DNA of 64,000 nucleotides from Triatoma infestans. Taxonomy: Eukaryota > Arthropoda > Insecta > Hemiptera > Reduviidae. The position numbers were made by a program, and so were the translations under genes. Shown here piece by piece: positions 32,936 through 44,007 of the stretch (positions within the stretch are counted from its first letter, which is position 1; each line of letters opens with the position of its first letter). Under the pieces are notes generated by a model. The model saw only the letters and a list, made by a program, of their open reading frames with translations, was not told the origin of the DNA and searched no databases. Where the stretch lies: the NCBI GenBank assembly GCA_011037195.1, contig JAAEAF010003132.1, forward strand, positions 62,001 through 126,000, given 5' to 3'.

Positions 32936-33985
32936 ATTAAAAGAAGTTGAAGATGGTATTTATTGCTAAAATTGCGTCAAAATGAAAAATAAATTATGTA
33001 ACGTCACACTTTTGGTTAACCAATTTTCTTCAAATTTTATTGTTTTTTTAAACATATTTAATGAATAAATTGTCCTCCGTAATACGCAATTAGTAAGAAC
33101 CCTTAGATTCTCTCAGGGATAAATAATGTATTCGCAATAAAAACACAGTCACGATCATATTTCCCTCTTACTGCAATAAGAGCAAAAAAAAAAGAAAAGA
33201 TGTTAAGCATAAATTGGACAAATTGAATTAAAAATTGAGAAGGGGTGCCCCCATTGCCACCACCTAGGAGATACAAACAACGTCTGGTTCTTCAAGTTCG
33301 GGAATTTCCCAAAATCTTCTCCTTCCCATTCTTTATTCCCTTTCCCCACACATATATTTTCAGATAAACTTCCTGGGAGACTACACCTTGTTCCCACAGA
33401 TAAAAAAATCAAAACCATTAGGCTGGCTAAGCTAAAACTCAGAAACGGGCATGCTATCTGCCAAGCTCTATCTCTTGTACAAGCAAAATAATGGGCGCAA
33501 GCGTGAATTTCAGCCCAGTTGATTGCAATTATGGTTGGACCATAGTGGTCGCGGTTTAAACAACTCCAATAACTATGTTACAAGTTGAGCTAGAGGAGAC
33601 CTGCGATACAAACTTACTTCTTAGTAATGATCAGTCCCCGTAGCTGGAAGTTTACTTGCTAGGAACAACAGGCACTGGGGCCTATTAGTGTACCTTACTC
33701 TGACTTCTGCTAATGGAGATGCAACCACAAAGGTGGTTAGTCCCACGCACTGGTTGCGGCTAAATACTCAACCTACGCTAAAATGGGCTAAGCGGGAATT
33801 GTGCCTCAGAGAACTTCTACCACAGACAGGTATTAGTGGTTCTACCTGACTGTATTAGTGGTGTCCTTAAAACGAACCTCATGCTTCCAAGAGAGGGACC
33901 ATTATGCCTTAATTGGTGCGAAAGGGTTCTTAAAAACACTTAAGTATGAAGAGAGAAAGGGATTAAGTGGGAATTTGAAAATCGC
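32936..33985. other. Unclassified region with family A scraps
   Basis: About 32985-33070 resembles a family A module (CACACTTTTGGTTAACC). 33220-33960 is less AT-rich and unclassified, with a duplicated phrase GTATTAGTGGT near 33830 and 33852. No domain is recognised. Confidence 0.4.
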
Positions 33986-34216
33986 AATAGAAAAATCTGG
34001 TTCCTAGAACAAGTTTCTCTTACACCAATTAAATTATTAAGAAATTCTTAAAAAGTGCAATGTTTAGAAAGGTTTAGGAGTTTTACAAAACTTAATTTGT
34101 AATGTCGCACTTCCGGTTAAGCGATTTTCTTCAATTTTGAAATTCTATCAATACATCTAATGTATATTACTATTTTGTAGGTCGTAAAACCATACTCTGT
34201 ACCGATGTGGCACTTA
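33986..34216 (+). repeat. Family A repeat, interrupted by a Harbinger element
   Basis: The head AAAAATCTGGTTCC and the CACTTCCGGTTAAGCG module (about 34108) lead to TGTGGCACTT. The transposon follows, and AAAGGAAAAATAATGCTA resumes the family A order at 35171. Confidence 0.6.
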
Positions 34217-34453
34217 AAGGCTTTGACACACAGGATGCGATCTGTCGCGACGGACAGCGATCCGACGATATTGCTATATGTTGCAATGTTGCATCATCCC
34301 TGTCATACACGAGGGATCTATCTCACCGACACAGGCGATCTGGTTGTACAAAATTACATGACAAGTTGTCGCACGGTCTAGGCGATCTTTATCACTTTTC
34401 TGGTGAAATAAATAACTCCGTTCATACGGTGCTAGTATATATTTTTTATTAAC

Positions 34454-34973
34454 TTAATTCAAACAAACGGCCAAACTTTCCCCTGTTTTAATAGGTCTCC
34501 TGCAGTTCGTGGTGGTGATCTTTTCAGCACTCTGCTGGAGTAGATCACGTAGTTTATTTATTTTTAATTTAAGGCGCGACAACATCTGTGGCCTTCTCAG
34601 TGCACTTCCGGCCTCCGGACAATGTTCTCTCGTTACAGACAACACTGTCCAGCTGTTGAAGCAACTAAGAAGAAAAAAAATCTAAGGTAGCACAGCTGAG
34701 AACTCGCACTCGGTTCCTCCGCGTGAGAGTTCAGTACACTAACCACTTAGTATTCCCTTCCTATCATGTAGTTCCCCGAAACTTTGTCTTGACATACGGA
34801 AATATACAAAAAAAAAATCTGTCTTCATGTGACTGCAGTTCCCTACAGAGACGGTGGTATTCACCAAGTTCTTCTCTTTTTTCATTAATTGGGTGCACCC
34901 AATATCGTCTATTTCTTCTGGTGCACTGTAGTGCTAGAAAAAGCAGGAGTTCCTCCTCATCAGAACTACTCAT
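34454..34973 (-). pseudogene. Harbinger transposase N terminus, broken
   Basis: From ATG at 34973: MSSSDEEELLLFLALQ, an Arg-rich segment, YWVHPINEKREELGEYHRL, LQSHEDRFF. These are conserved in animal Harbinger transposases (HARBI1-like). The frame is shifted in a G run near 34785 and interrupted by a SINE at 34555-34762. It resumes at 34554 with LLQQSAEKITTTNCRRPI and GESLAV before stopping at about 34457. The family is a DDE nuclease of around 350-400 residues; only about 100 remain and no catalytic residue is present. The neighbouring terminal repeats show it belonged to this element. Confidence 0.85.
34555..34762 (-). mobile_element. tRNA-derived SINE inside the Harbinger transposase
   Basis: Reverse SINE (tail TTTAAGGCG... 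on the left, diverged A/B boxes near 34700-34755). It is flanked by ATCACGTAGTT (34544-34554) and ATCATGTAGTT (34763-34773), an 11-bp target-site duplication with one difference. The poly(A) is nearly lost. Confidence 0.85.
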
Positions 34974-35225
34974 TTCCCCCCCCAAAAAACGGCAAAACAC
35001 TAGAACTAGTGCAAAACCATACTGCGACCATGCACTGTGGACAACATAGCTCTCATATCGCTCACATAGATCTCGCTTTGTATGTGACGTAGCCATAAAC
35101 GCTGACCGCCGAAAAGATCGCGCGGTCGCTGCCCACCGCGACAGATCGCGTCCTGTGTGTCAAAGCCATTAAAGGAAAAATAATGCTATTGTTTTTGGGT
35201 TTTCTAATATAAATTTTCTGATACG

Positions 35226-35440
35226 TTACTTTCTCTTACTATTGATAAGAGAAAGCATTGTGATCTTGTTAAATTTTTGGTATAGAAGTCCTCTGAATTC
35301 TCAGAACACATGTATAGACCATTTGCTAAAAACGTTTTTTTGCGTACTCAAGGGACCTCAAAATCTGTATTTCCATTGAAAACTCCATTACGAAAATTTG
35401 ATACGATCACAATACTTCCTCCTAGGTGTAGGAGAAAGTA
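35226..35440. repeat. Family A end fragments
   Basis: Two partial copies meet. A reversed end lies at 35226-35285 (TTTCTCTTACTATTGATAAG). A forward end runs from about 35315 (ACCATTTGCTAAAAACG) to GGTGTAGGAGAAAGTAAAG (35424-35442). A further short end fragment follows to about 35530. Confidence 0.55.
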
Positions 35441-35530
35441 AAGAAGCTATGTCCTTCTTCAGATGAAAACTCAAAATCGAAACTTTGACATGATCGCAAT
35501 ACTTTCTCGTACAAAAGTAAGAGAAAGAAA

Positions 35531-36077
35531 AATGTTGTACCTGAGATGAAATGTTTATATTAGGCTTGAGGCAATATTTGATTATATACTGTAGAATAGT
35601 TTTATATATTTGTATAATTTGTAGTATCAGCTTTTAAAGGGGTTAAGTTATAGGAGCGACAGAGAGGAAGCGAGAGGGAAACCCACGCAGAAAGAATGAA
35701 ACAGACTGAGAAAGATGACAAGGCAACCCTCCAACCACAAAGCACTCACTGTGTTCTGTACATGATAACACGTAGACGATCTGTTATTAATTTCAGTGGG
35801 TTTGTGAATATCATTTTAATGCGTACCTTATAATATCAACAACATACATTCTGTATAATATACAATGAACCAAGTTAACTGCCATGCAAGATATAATCCA
35901 ATTCGCTATTGTGTTGTTTGGAACTGACTGGATTCGGCTTCTACTGTGTCATGTTGGGTAATATGTTTATAGTTTGAAACATTTATGCACATGAACAATG
36001 TGCTCCATTTCAAAATGTAAACAACTACTAAACCTTTATTTAAATAAACAAAACTTTTGTTATCAATATTATTACGA
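35531..36077. other. Unclassified region
   Basis: Includes a purine-rich stretch (GAGCGACAGAGAGGAAGCG near 35655). No gene or known repeat is recognised. Confidence 0.4.
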
Positions 36078-36235
36078 ACTGGTGTTCTCTAGCTACAGGT
36101 AACATGCCCATCACCGGACGGAGAGTGAGCTGCAGAGGTTCTAGGAAGAGAAAATCTATGGACAGCATGCTCGATTCGAACAAGGAACCTCCGGGGTGTT
36201 AATCCAGCGCGCTAACACTCCTATTTAGCTAGTAA
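36078..36235 (-). mobile_element. tRNA-derived SINE, tail missing
   Basis: Reverse SINE body GTGTTCTCTAGCTACAG through the B box (CTCGATTCGAACAAGG on plus) to AGCGCGCTAACAC. The 3-prime tail and the outer end of the A box are degraded. Confidence 0.72.
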
Positions 36236-36250
36236 CTATGAAGTAACTCT

Positions 36251-37165
36251 TCCTCTATATCTTACTAAACTCCTACACTCATCCCTTGCCAACAGAAAAT
36301 TTTATATCCAACTAAATACGGCCTCCTTTGACCAATAGCAGCAGGTGTTCCTCAAGGTTCTATCCTGGGTCCCGTCCTCTTCATCATCTACATTAATCCT
36401 CTTCCCAAAACCTCATCATATCAACCTAGCCTTATACGCTGATGAATTGCTTTGTACACATCATTATGGAGAATTCATACTATTACTAACAGACTTACAT
36501 CTGCAATAGACAAACTAACAAATTACTGCACTAAATAGAAAATGGAAATAAATCATGACAAAACAAACGCCATACTGTTTACTAAACGTAGACCTACAGT
36601 CAACAGACAAATTAAACATAACAATAAATTTGATTCCTTGAACCTCAAGACGCCTGTACAGGACCAAGTGAATTCTGGATAACTGACTATAAGACTATTC
36701 TTCCCCTTATTGTCACGCGACTCAAAAATGACCACCAAAACAAACTAGTACCCTACAAAGTCGTCATAGACCGATGTTACTTTACGCTTCCTCCGCCAGG
36801 AGCCTGACTAGTAACAGTAACATCAGAAAACTCCAGATAACCCAGAACAACTTGCTAAGACTTGCGACTGATTCACCAACGACACGCAGTAACCCTAATT
36901 CATTCCTTCATCCAAAAAATGTCTCCTGAAACTCCTCTCCCTTCTAGACTGTCATCCCAATCTACTCTGCCGTGAAAATAGCAACCTACGATCCCTCCAT
37001 ACATTACAGGCATAAAAGACTGAAACATATCCACGCTTAATATTTTCCTAAAGCTGCAGGTTTTTTCCTTTTTTCCTGACATTGATCTTCTCCTCAACCC
37101 CAAAAAATCGTTATATAAACAATGTAGAAAGCTTCATAATGTTAATGTACATTGGCACTTCTATA

Positions 37166-37217
<52 letters not shown>

Positions 37218-37263
37218 GTACATACATATGTATATTTGTAATAAAGCTTTTTATTTATCTATC
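36251..37263 (+). mobile_element. LINE relic, 5-prime truncated, with 12-bp target-site duplication
   Basis: TGAAGTAACTCT occurs at 36239-36250 and 37264-37275, either side of the element. Translation gives [20 protein letters not shown] (about 36340-36400), then LYADELLC, where YADD has become YADE, then KMEINHDKTNAILFTKRRP. A late block is MLLYASSARSL and IRKLQITQNNLLRLATD (about 36775-36870). Frames are broken. The order matches Jockey/CR1-group LINEs. The 3-prime end has (ATT)n at 37168-37218 and an AATAAAG signal. Confidence 0.85.
37168..37218 (+). repeat. (ATT)n microsatellite
   Basis: Seventeen or so uninterrupted ATT units in the 3-prime region of the LINE. A frame through it reads as a run of tyrosines and is not a protein. 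Confidence 0.95.
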
Positions 37264-37275
37264 TGAAGTAACTCT

Positions 37276-37918
37276 ATTGTTTTTGGGTTTTCTAATATAA
37301 ATGATTGTTTGAGCCTCCCTCGATTTTTGTTTTTGAGAAATTTTATTCACACACACACACACACACACCTGCCGTCTATATGTGTAATGTCTATCCTGCA
37401 TAATGGCTTAGCAGATAAGGGACTCTTGAATGCCATAAAAAGAGCTACAATATTTATTTGCAACAGTTAAAATCAATATCTACAAATTAAGTTGTTCTTT
37501 TTAGTATCAATTAAATAATTACAAAAGCAGAAGGAGTACATGAAACTAATGTTTGCGTAGACTTTCTGAGCGTACCTTCATATAATTTTTTCTGCACGGA
37601 TTGACTGAAGGGAAAATAAACATATTGCAGCAGTGGAATATAATAATGATTTATTATTGTGATCAGTATTAAACTCAAGAATGGAAAAAATCACAGAAAT
37701 CTGGTTACTAGGGGACAAGACAATAGTTTTTTTGTCAAAAACCTGGTCGACCGGAAATACCACATTGGTAAGTAGATTTTCAATTTTTTTGCGATTTTCT
37801 CGAATACGGTTTCAGCGATATTCTTTAAACTTGGTCTATCAACTAATCATAAAAGAACTTATTTATTTATTTGGTAGTGTGTTGATATTAACCATTTTTC
37901 TTGTATTGAGGACATTAA
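37276..37918 (-). repeat. Family A repeat (reverse), first part
   Basis: Reversed family A blocks with (CA)n at 37351-37368, GACCGGAAATACC (about 37749) and GATTTTCTCGAATACGG (about 37793). A gypsy remnant interrupts it, and reversed family A sequence resumes near 39400. Confidence 0.55.
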
Positions 37919-37929
37919 AGTCTACTATA

Positions 37930-38413
37930 GGCTGTGCCAGAATTCATGTATGCCCTGAACTCTTCCTCCCAGGACTCGACAGGTTTCACACCCGCATTGC
38001 TGAATCTGGGAAGGGAATTGCCCCAGCCCAATACGTGGAGAGATTAGGCGTCGCAAAGGTTGCCGAAAATGTCAGAAACCCCACAAGAGTGGAGCCGCCG
38101 TTTTGAGATACTGGATCAAATTCGGGCACAGGCAGAGGAAAACCTGTTAAAGGCGGGTCAGCGACAAGCGAGTCACTATAATCGGACCCGACGGGCAGTT
38201 AGTTTCGAGGAAGGGGAGCTAGTTTTGCGTCAAACCCATCCACTCTCCTCCGCAGTCAAGCATTATAGTGCTAAACTGGACCCGCGATATGAGGGTCCGT
38301 TGCGTGTGGCTAGGGTCATCTCGCCGACAGTCTATCAGTTGTCCACCTTGAGAGGAAAAGATGTAGGTAAGTGGCATGTAGCCAAGCTGAAGAAATACCA
38401 TAGTCCGACCTAG
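37930..38413 (+). pseudogene. Gypsy integrase C terminus
   Basis: The open frame ending at 38413 encodes QEWSRRFEILDQIRAQAEEN, then a basic stretch (HYNRTRRAVSFEEGELVLRQ) and LDPRYEGPLRVARVISPTVY ending KWHVAKLKKYHSPT. This is the conserved C-terminal SH3-like (GPY/F-type) region of Ty3/gypsy integrases. A related upstream part (PELFLPG, RIAESGKGIAPAQYVERLG) is in another frame at about 37950-38060, so there is at least one frameshift. The catalytic core (HHCC finger and DDE) is missing. There is no recognisable chromodomain after it. Confidence 0.85.
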
Positions 38414-38490
38414 AACCTATCCCCTTAATCCTGCCCTTTCCGAGTAACCCAGGCACTAGGGCCGGAAACAACCAGCTGTCCCGGCCTTGC

Positions 38491-38498
38491 AAGGGGGG
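38491..38498 (+). promoter_or_regulatory. Polypurine tract
   Basis: AAGGGGGG directly before TGTGACG; the plus-strand primer site expected just upstream of a 3-prime LTR. Confidence 0.7.
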
Positions 38499-39371
38499 TG
38501 TGACGTAACGTCATAATGATCTTCTAATTGTAAAGAAAATTAGAACATGTACATAGTTATAATAACGTAGTGATAATAATTAGAACATTTGCATAGTTAT
38601 AAATACATAGTTATAATACGTAGGAATAAAGGAAAAAATGAGGTAATAGAGTGATAAGTGAGTGTCGGGAGTGGGGAGTGGGGAGAGACGAACGAAAGCG
38701 ATCGGTAGTTGCTAGGGTGGGGAGTGAGCAGAGAAGGACAGTACCGAGGAGTTGGAAGGGCAGTGAGCCCTAGCCCGACCGTGCGTCTGGCCACAGCAGT
38801 ATACGAAATTGGTAGCCGCACACCTCTATCTGCACATCGCTAGCTGCTAAAAGATGGTAGATCGTCTTTAGCTATACCAAGGAATAGCCGCACATCGGGC
38901 CCACCAGTCCTGATCCAGAGGAGAACGCGACAGGTACCTGTGTGTGTTGGTGTGGAATTGTGACACTCCCCCCCCCCTCGCTGGCATCACTATCAACGGC
39001 AAGGAGTGCCGGGGGGGAAAGTTTTATTTATCCGAGCACTATTAACTCTATAGCTAAATAGTCGTTAAAAAAAAAAATAAAACTTATTTTATTAGGTGAA
39101 GGATCCTTTTTTCGTTTATGTTATTTCGAGTGGTTCAGTAATAATTTCTTGTATCTATTAGATTGTAAGGTTTTTTTTTGTTGTTAGATTGTAAGGTTTT
39201 TTTTTGTTAGATTGTAAGTTTCTTTTTCATTTCTTGTATTGTAGAAATAAGTAAATAACATTGTATGCCTGACGTCTATTACCTATTGTTGCCCGACCCT
39301 ACCCCATCCGCCACCAAATAGCTACCGAGCGTACGCTAAGTCAGCTTAGTGTTACAAGGCTTCTACATGCC

Positions 39372-39720
39372 TGCAATAGCTGGGGAAGAAAACCAGCCTT
39401 TAGGCCTTCTATATCCTGCAACAATGGCTCTGTAGACTCTTGAGTACCATAAAATGAGCTACAACACTTATTTGAAGGGGGTGGATTCTGAGGAAGAGAT
39501 GTCACTAAGATTTCCACTAAAGTGTCATTTCCATTATACGTATTTATTACATTATACTGTCTATATAATATTAATAAGAATTTAATGTGTACCCAAAAAT
39601 TCAGAGTTTGGATAATAAAAACAGTTTACCAAAAGTATGTCATTTATATTAAATTTCGGATGCACTTATCTTTCGTACATATTCAGTTATATGTGAAATT
39701 TGTTACGTGGTAATACGTGT
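39372..39720 (-). repeat. Family A repeat (reverse), continuation
   Basis: GAGTACCATAAAATGAGCTACAAC near 39450 parallels GAATGCCATAAAAAGAGCTA near 37430. It continues with a reversed module (CACTAAAGTGTCATTTCC, ATATTAATAAGAATTTAATG) to about 39650. Confidence 0.55.
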
Positions 39721-40225
39721 AGAAATAAATCAATCAATCCAAACTATGTAAATTTCAGTAAAGGAAAGTTTTGTGAGGGTTCCATACCAGTTTTTGCTTC
39801 TTTTTTTTTAAAATAAAAAAGCAAGAGAAAACGCCCTGGAAAAATTAAATAAATCTTTTAACGCACCATATACAATAAAGAATAAACTGCCGTCAAACCC
39901 ATCTCATAGCAAGTAGCAATACACTTTCATAAAAGTGGAAAATAAGGTGTAAAAAGGTGGTATAAGGAGAGTGAAATAGAAGTGGGCGATAGTGGAGGAA
40001 GTATGGACGCGTGGAGGCAGTCACCCCTAGTATGGACTCTAAACATCCAATAACCGCTGAGTTGACGTCCGTATTCTTTCCCTTTCAACTACACAAAACT
40101 CGGCGTCCTTGATCCTCATCGGTGTCCTGGTAATATGCACCAGTGTAATGAAGGATAACACACATGGGAGTAGAGGGTTGTATTACCTACCTTATGGTGT
40201 TATTACATTTTTACTATTATTGTTA

Positions 40226-40266
<41 letters not shown>

Positions 40267-40599
40267 CTATAAATTTATTATGGAAAAAATTATTATGAAG
40301 AGTTTTTCTTTACTTTTTCTAAAAAAGAGTTGAAATACTTTTACATCTGTAAAGGGAATTTTACAGATAACATCAATATTAAATTACGCGAAAGCGTACA
40401 TAGAAGAATGCTAGCGCTAATCAGGCAGTCAGGCATTTTTGTGGGGTTAAACCAGTGAATTCCCAACAAGTGAGCGTTACCGCACCTTGATTTAAAGCAT
40501 TAGGTATTTTAATCTCGGTGATAAACGTGGTAGAATAGATCCCCCATTTGCCAGCGCATTCTTAAGTTTTTTTTTGTTGTTTTTTTTTTTTTTTTGGTA
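39721..40599. other. Unclassified region with (CA)n
   Basis: (CA)n at 40230-40261 and a T run at 40566-40596. No gene is seen. Confidence 0.5.
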
Positions 40600-40946
40600 C
40601 AATCTCTAACCTTGAAAGAGTAAGAAATGAAGAAATAAGAAAGAAACTGAACGTTTCAAAAAATGTGCTGCAGAAGGTGGAGGAAAAGAAAACTGGATGG
40701 TACGGCCAAGTAAAAACAGTGGAAGATGAAAGAATAGTTAAAGAGATCCTAGACTGGGAAGCCGAGAAAAGAAGGAGAAGGAGCAGACCCAGGGAAAAGT
40801 GGAGAGATGGCGTCCGAGAAAGCCTCCACGGTTACGCACTGAGAGAAGAGGATATCCAGTTGGAGGCTGAAATTAAAAGAAATAAATTTGGATGAGGAAA
40901 ATATCAGCGTTGAGGAACTCCTTAAAAAAAAAAAAAAAAAAAAAAA
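40600..40946 (+). mobile_element. Endonuclease-reverse transcriptase LINE, 3-prime end
   Basis: Translation from about 40610 gives a charged C terminus: RVRNEEIRKKLNVSK, LQKVEEKKTGWYGQVKTVED, then RRRRSRPREKWRDGVRESL and a stop at 40893. This pattern (W-G-V...RRRGRP...W.DGV) is the usual end of many insect endonuclease-reverse-transcriptase LINEs. A short UTR and poly(A) at 40924-40946 follow. The element is strongly 5-prime truncated. Confidence 0.75.
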
Positions 40947-41049
40947 CACCTCTAACCATCACTTGACCTAACCCGTATCATGCTTTTTTTAATATTTCAT
41001 TTTCGGTTTTTTAGTTAATAAGCTTTTTTTTTATACTCATTTAATTTAA

Positions 41050-41650
41050 TATTAATTTCTCATACTCCTGGTAAGAGGAAATATTGTAATCATGTCAAAT
41101 TTTCGTTATCGAGTATTCACTGTAATACACGTGTTAAGGTCCACTGAGTCGAAAATAAGTGGTTTTTAGAAAATGGTCTGTGTGTGCATGGGTGTGTATG
41201 TGATCAGCAATGCTCAAAAACGAATAATCGCAGAAAGTTTCTCACATTTCTCCGGGAAAATTCATTTAAGACGGCTTTTGGGGAAAAGGTGGGGGTTACA
41301 TTTACTTATAAATGTGCTGTTTCAGTTTTAATATACAATTCTATCATTTAAAAAATAATATTAATTAGAATTAATGATGTTGCCGTAATTACGAGTATGA
41401 AGAAAACCGGTTGACCGGAAGTGGGTTTTTACTGAACAGTTTTTTCATTTTTCTACGTTTTTCTACACCTACGGATTACTTTAAATTTTTTTTTTGCACT
41501 AGCTATGCATTACTTATCACTTTTGTTTGAAGCTTTTTTCCAAGAAAAGTCATTTATAGACGTTTTGTTGAGGGAGGGGGAATGCATGGTTTCCTCAAAA
41601 AAGTCATTTTATTAAATTTAGATTCTTCAATTAATTTTATGATTAAATAA
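41050..41650 (-). repeat. Family A repeat
   Basis: The reversed end CTCATACTCCTGGTAAGAGG (41060-41079) is followed by AGGTCCACTGAGTCGAAAAT, then GACCGGAAGTGGG (about 41415) and CATTTATAGACG to about 41650. Confidence 0.7.
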
Positions 41651-41859
41651 AGTAGTTTTAAAAGTCCATCAAATTTAATTTTTATTTTATAATTTAAATC
41701 CACATTAATTACCATATTCTATTTCTTTTTCTAACCAATAATTGGATACATACAATGTCTCTAAATTTTCGAATTGTAATATATAACGCTTCTACTTTCT
41801 ATAATTTATTTGTTTAATTGCACTAATAATTTGTTCGATCCTTTTTTTTTTTTATGTTG

Positions 41860-42967
41860 TCGCAAGAAACTAGATTTTGGAATCAGTTCTTGCATAGATT
41901 TTTATCCTTATAGATAGTATTCTTTCAATATTTTGTGGACTGTGCTACTTACATAAAATTAAGGACAATATAATGATAGGTACAAAGTTGAGGTCTAAGA
42001 AAAGTGAAAATTAATGAATAACTGAAAATTATGAATTTCTTTGAGAAATTTTTGTGGTGGGTGTTTAAAATCAATTTTATTTTGTTCCATTATTATGAGC
42101 GGCGAAATAAAAAATGGCGGACTTACCTGGAGCTTGTATTTTAGCCTAATTCTCTTTTGCCTTCTTTTTCAACATTGAATTGAAAATTCTGAGATTCATT
42201 TTTCTTTTAGCTCACATTAATTTTATAAAACAGTAAATATTATGTTAAAAATAACTTGATTTTTTGCAATTATTTTATAATTCCATAATTTATAAAATAC
42301 CTACGAAGAAACTAGATTTTTCATGGAAATAATTAGCTATAAATAATTAACCAATCACAGTGTAGAAGTGAAGTTGCCAAATATGGGGGCCTGCCTGGTC
42401 AACATGATAATTCGAAAATTGTGATTGGCCCTAACCTACACCATTATATTTCACACATTCACTTTTACACTGAGATTAGCTAATTATTTCTCTGAAAAAT
42501 CTAGATTAACATTTTTTACTAATTTTCCCTTTCTAGGTTTTTTATAAATTATCAAATTGTGTAATAAAATGTTTTTATAAAAAATAAAAATGCATAAAAT
42601 CAAGTTATTTCTAACATAATATTTACTGCTTTATAAAATTAACGTGAACTATAAAGAAAAAAAAACTCAAGAATTTTCAATCTATTGTTGAAAAAGAAGG
42701 CAAAAGAAATTTAGGCAGAAATGCGAGATCAGCCATTTTATATTTGGCCGTTTATACTAATGTAACAAAATAAAATTGATGTTAAACACCCACAAAAATT
42801 TTCTCCAAGGAATTCATAATATTTAGTTGGAAAACTTTTTTTAGACCTGCAAGTATTTAGTTATTCATTATGCTGTTCTTAATTTTGTGCAGGTGGCGCA
42901 TCCACGAAATATTAAGGATGGGAATCTACGCATGTGCTAATTCAATCAAAATCTAGTTTGTCGCAAT
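41860..42967. repeat. 1.1-kb fold-back element with about 500-bp inverted arms
   Basis: The left arm starts near TCGCAAGAAACTAGATTTTG (41860) and the right arm ends near CAAAATCTAGTTTGTCGCA (42949-42967). Matching blocks run in opposite order along most of both arms: AATTTTTGTG.GGTGTTTAA, CAATTTTATTTTGTT, CTTTTGCCTTCTTTTTCAAC, TTTTATAAA.CAGTAAATAT. The centre, about 60 bp near 42410, is unique. Arms are diverged (roughly a fifth of positions differ by eye). No coding sequence; probably a non-autonomous fold-back DNA transposon. No certain target-site duplication. Confidence 0.8.
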
Positions 42968-43435
42968 ATTTAATATTTTGGGGGGGATATAGCCTTTTAG
43001 AGAATGCGAATCGATATTATCAGGGGTATCGGAATTTTGGTCAGTTTGAGGACAAACGAGGAACTTTTACTATGTATAAGTTGAAATATAATATGGTGCA
43101 ATGACTATTTTTCGGAGGAATTTTTCGACTCATGATTTATTAAAATGCTGATTATTGATGATTTAAATTCAAATTTTTTATTGGCATATAGACTCCGTTA
43201 AGGTGAAGGAAGAAGTGGCATGAATTTTAAGAAAATCCTGGAAAATTATTCGGAAAATCGAAGGCTAAGACAAATTATGGATGTTCCATGAACATAGTCA
43301 GACCAAATTTGGGATATCTTAAATTGTCGGGTGTATTAGGAAGTCGGAAAGGCCAGTAAAGTGAAAAAATTCCTGAAACGATTATAGAAAACCGATAAGA
43401 AGGATGAATTTGTGGAAAAACGTTAAAATATATGT
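42968..43435. other. Unclassified region
   Basis: No gene or known repeat recognised. Confidence 0.45.
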
Positions 43436-43679
43436 ACTAATATATTAATTAAGAGACACGGACTGCCTGGACTTTACAACTGAGAAATGTTTAAGGTAGA
43501 GTGGTAAATGGGTAATGACACATAGTGATTGGATATATTGAACTGTCATCAACTGTATCGAACTGTTTTCATGAACTGTCCGTCGCTATATTTATACAGT
43601 TTGTCCCGAAAGTGTGCTTGGGTTTGTTTCTCTTCTCTTACTGTCTTTGGTTGCTGATCTCTCTTTGGTTGCTGTTACA
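43436..43679 (-). mobile_element. LTR-like element, family D, copy a
   Basis: On the minus strand it starts TGTAACAGCAACCAAAGAG. It has TATAAATATAGCGACGG as a promoter-like block (about 43590), then TTGTAAAGTCCAGGCAGT, and ends ATATATTAGT. 244 bp. No coding sequence. Confidence 0.7.
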
Positions 43680-43745
43680 TCATCCGTTAGGTGGAGAGAA
43701 TTTGTCTGGTTGATGAAATGAGATTGATTCTGTTAGCACTGGTTA

Positions 43746-44007
43746 ACTAATATATTAATAAAGAGACACAGACTGCCTGGACTTTACAATAGAAATTGGT
43801 TTAAGGTAGAGTGGTAACTGGGTAATGACACGTAGTGACTGGAAGTATTGAACTGTCTTGAACTGTTCTCAACTGTATCGAACTGTGTTTCCATGGACTG
43901 TCCGTCACTATATTTCAGTTTATACTTCAATCCGAGAGAGTGCTTGGGTTTGTTTCTCTTCGCTTACTGTCTTTGGTTGCTGATCTCTCTTTGGTTGCTG
44001 TTAGACA
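43746..44007 (-). mobile_element. LTR-like element, family D, copy b
   Basis: Same orientation as copy a and separated from it by 66 bp. 262 bp, with the same block order, including GTCTGTGTCTCTTTATTAAT at the end. The outer end (TGTCTAACAGC) has two extra bases and abuts an (AT)n tract. The 66-bp spacer is not a retrotransposon interior. Confidence 0.7.

Larger units (their letters stand above)
34217..35168 (-). mobile_element. PIF/Harbinger DNA transposon, internally deleted
   Basis: Terminal inverted repeats: GGCTTTGACACACAGGATG at 34219 and its complement ending GTGTGTCAAAGCC at 35167, matching for about 40 bases (GCGATCTGTCGCG inside). The flanking trinucleotide TAA (or TTA) on each side is the duplication expected for PIF/Harbinger. 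On the minus strand a transposase N-terminal relic follows the right repeat. A SINE lies inside. The central and C-terminal transposase, with its DDE residues, is absent, so it is non-autonomous. Confidence 0.85.
37919..39356 (+). mobile_element. Ty3/gypsy retrotransposon, 3-prime half
   Basis: The order is: integrase C-terminal coding (about 37930-38413), a short 3-prime UTR, a polypurine tract AAGGGGGG (38491-38498), then an LTR starting TGTGACGTAACGTCA at 38499. The LTR end is uncertain: TTGTGACA at 38965 (467 bp) or GTGTTACA at 39356 (858 bp) both end in CA. This segment is clearly more GC-rich than its surroundings. No second LTR, reverse transcriptase or gag is in the window. It is a different family from the element at 28346. 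Confidence 0.82.

Noticed and set aside
37082..37300. Open frame with a long tyrosine run
   Set aside because: Translation of the (ATT)n microsatellite at 37168-37218 at the 3-prime end of a LINE.
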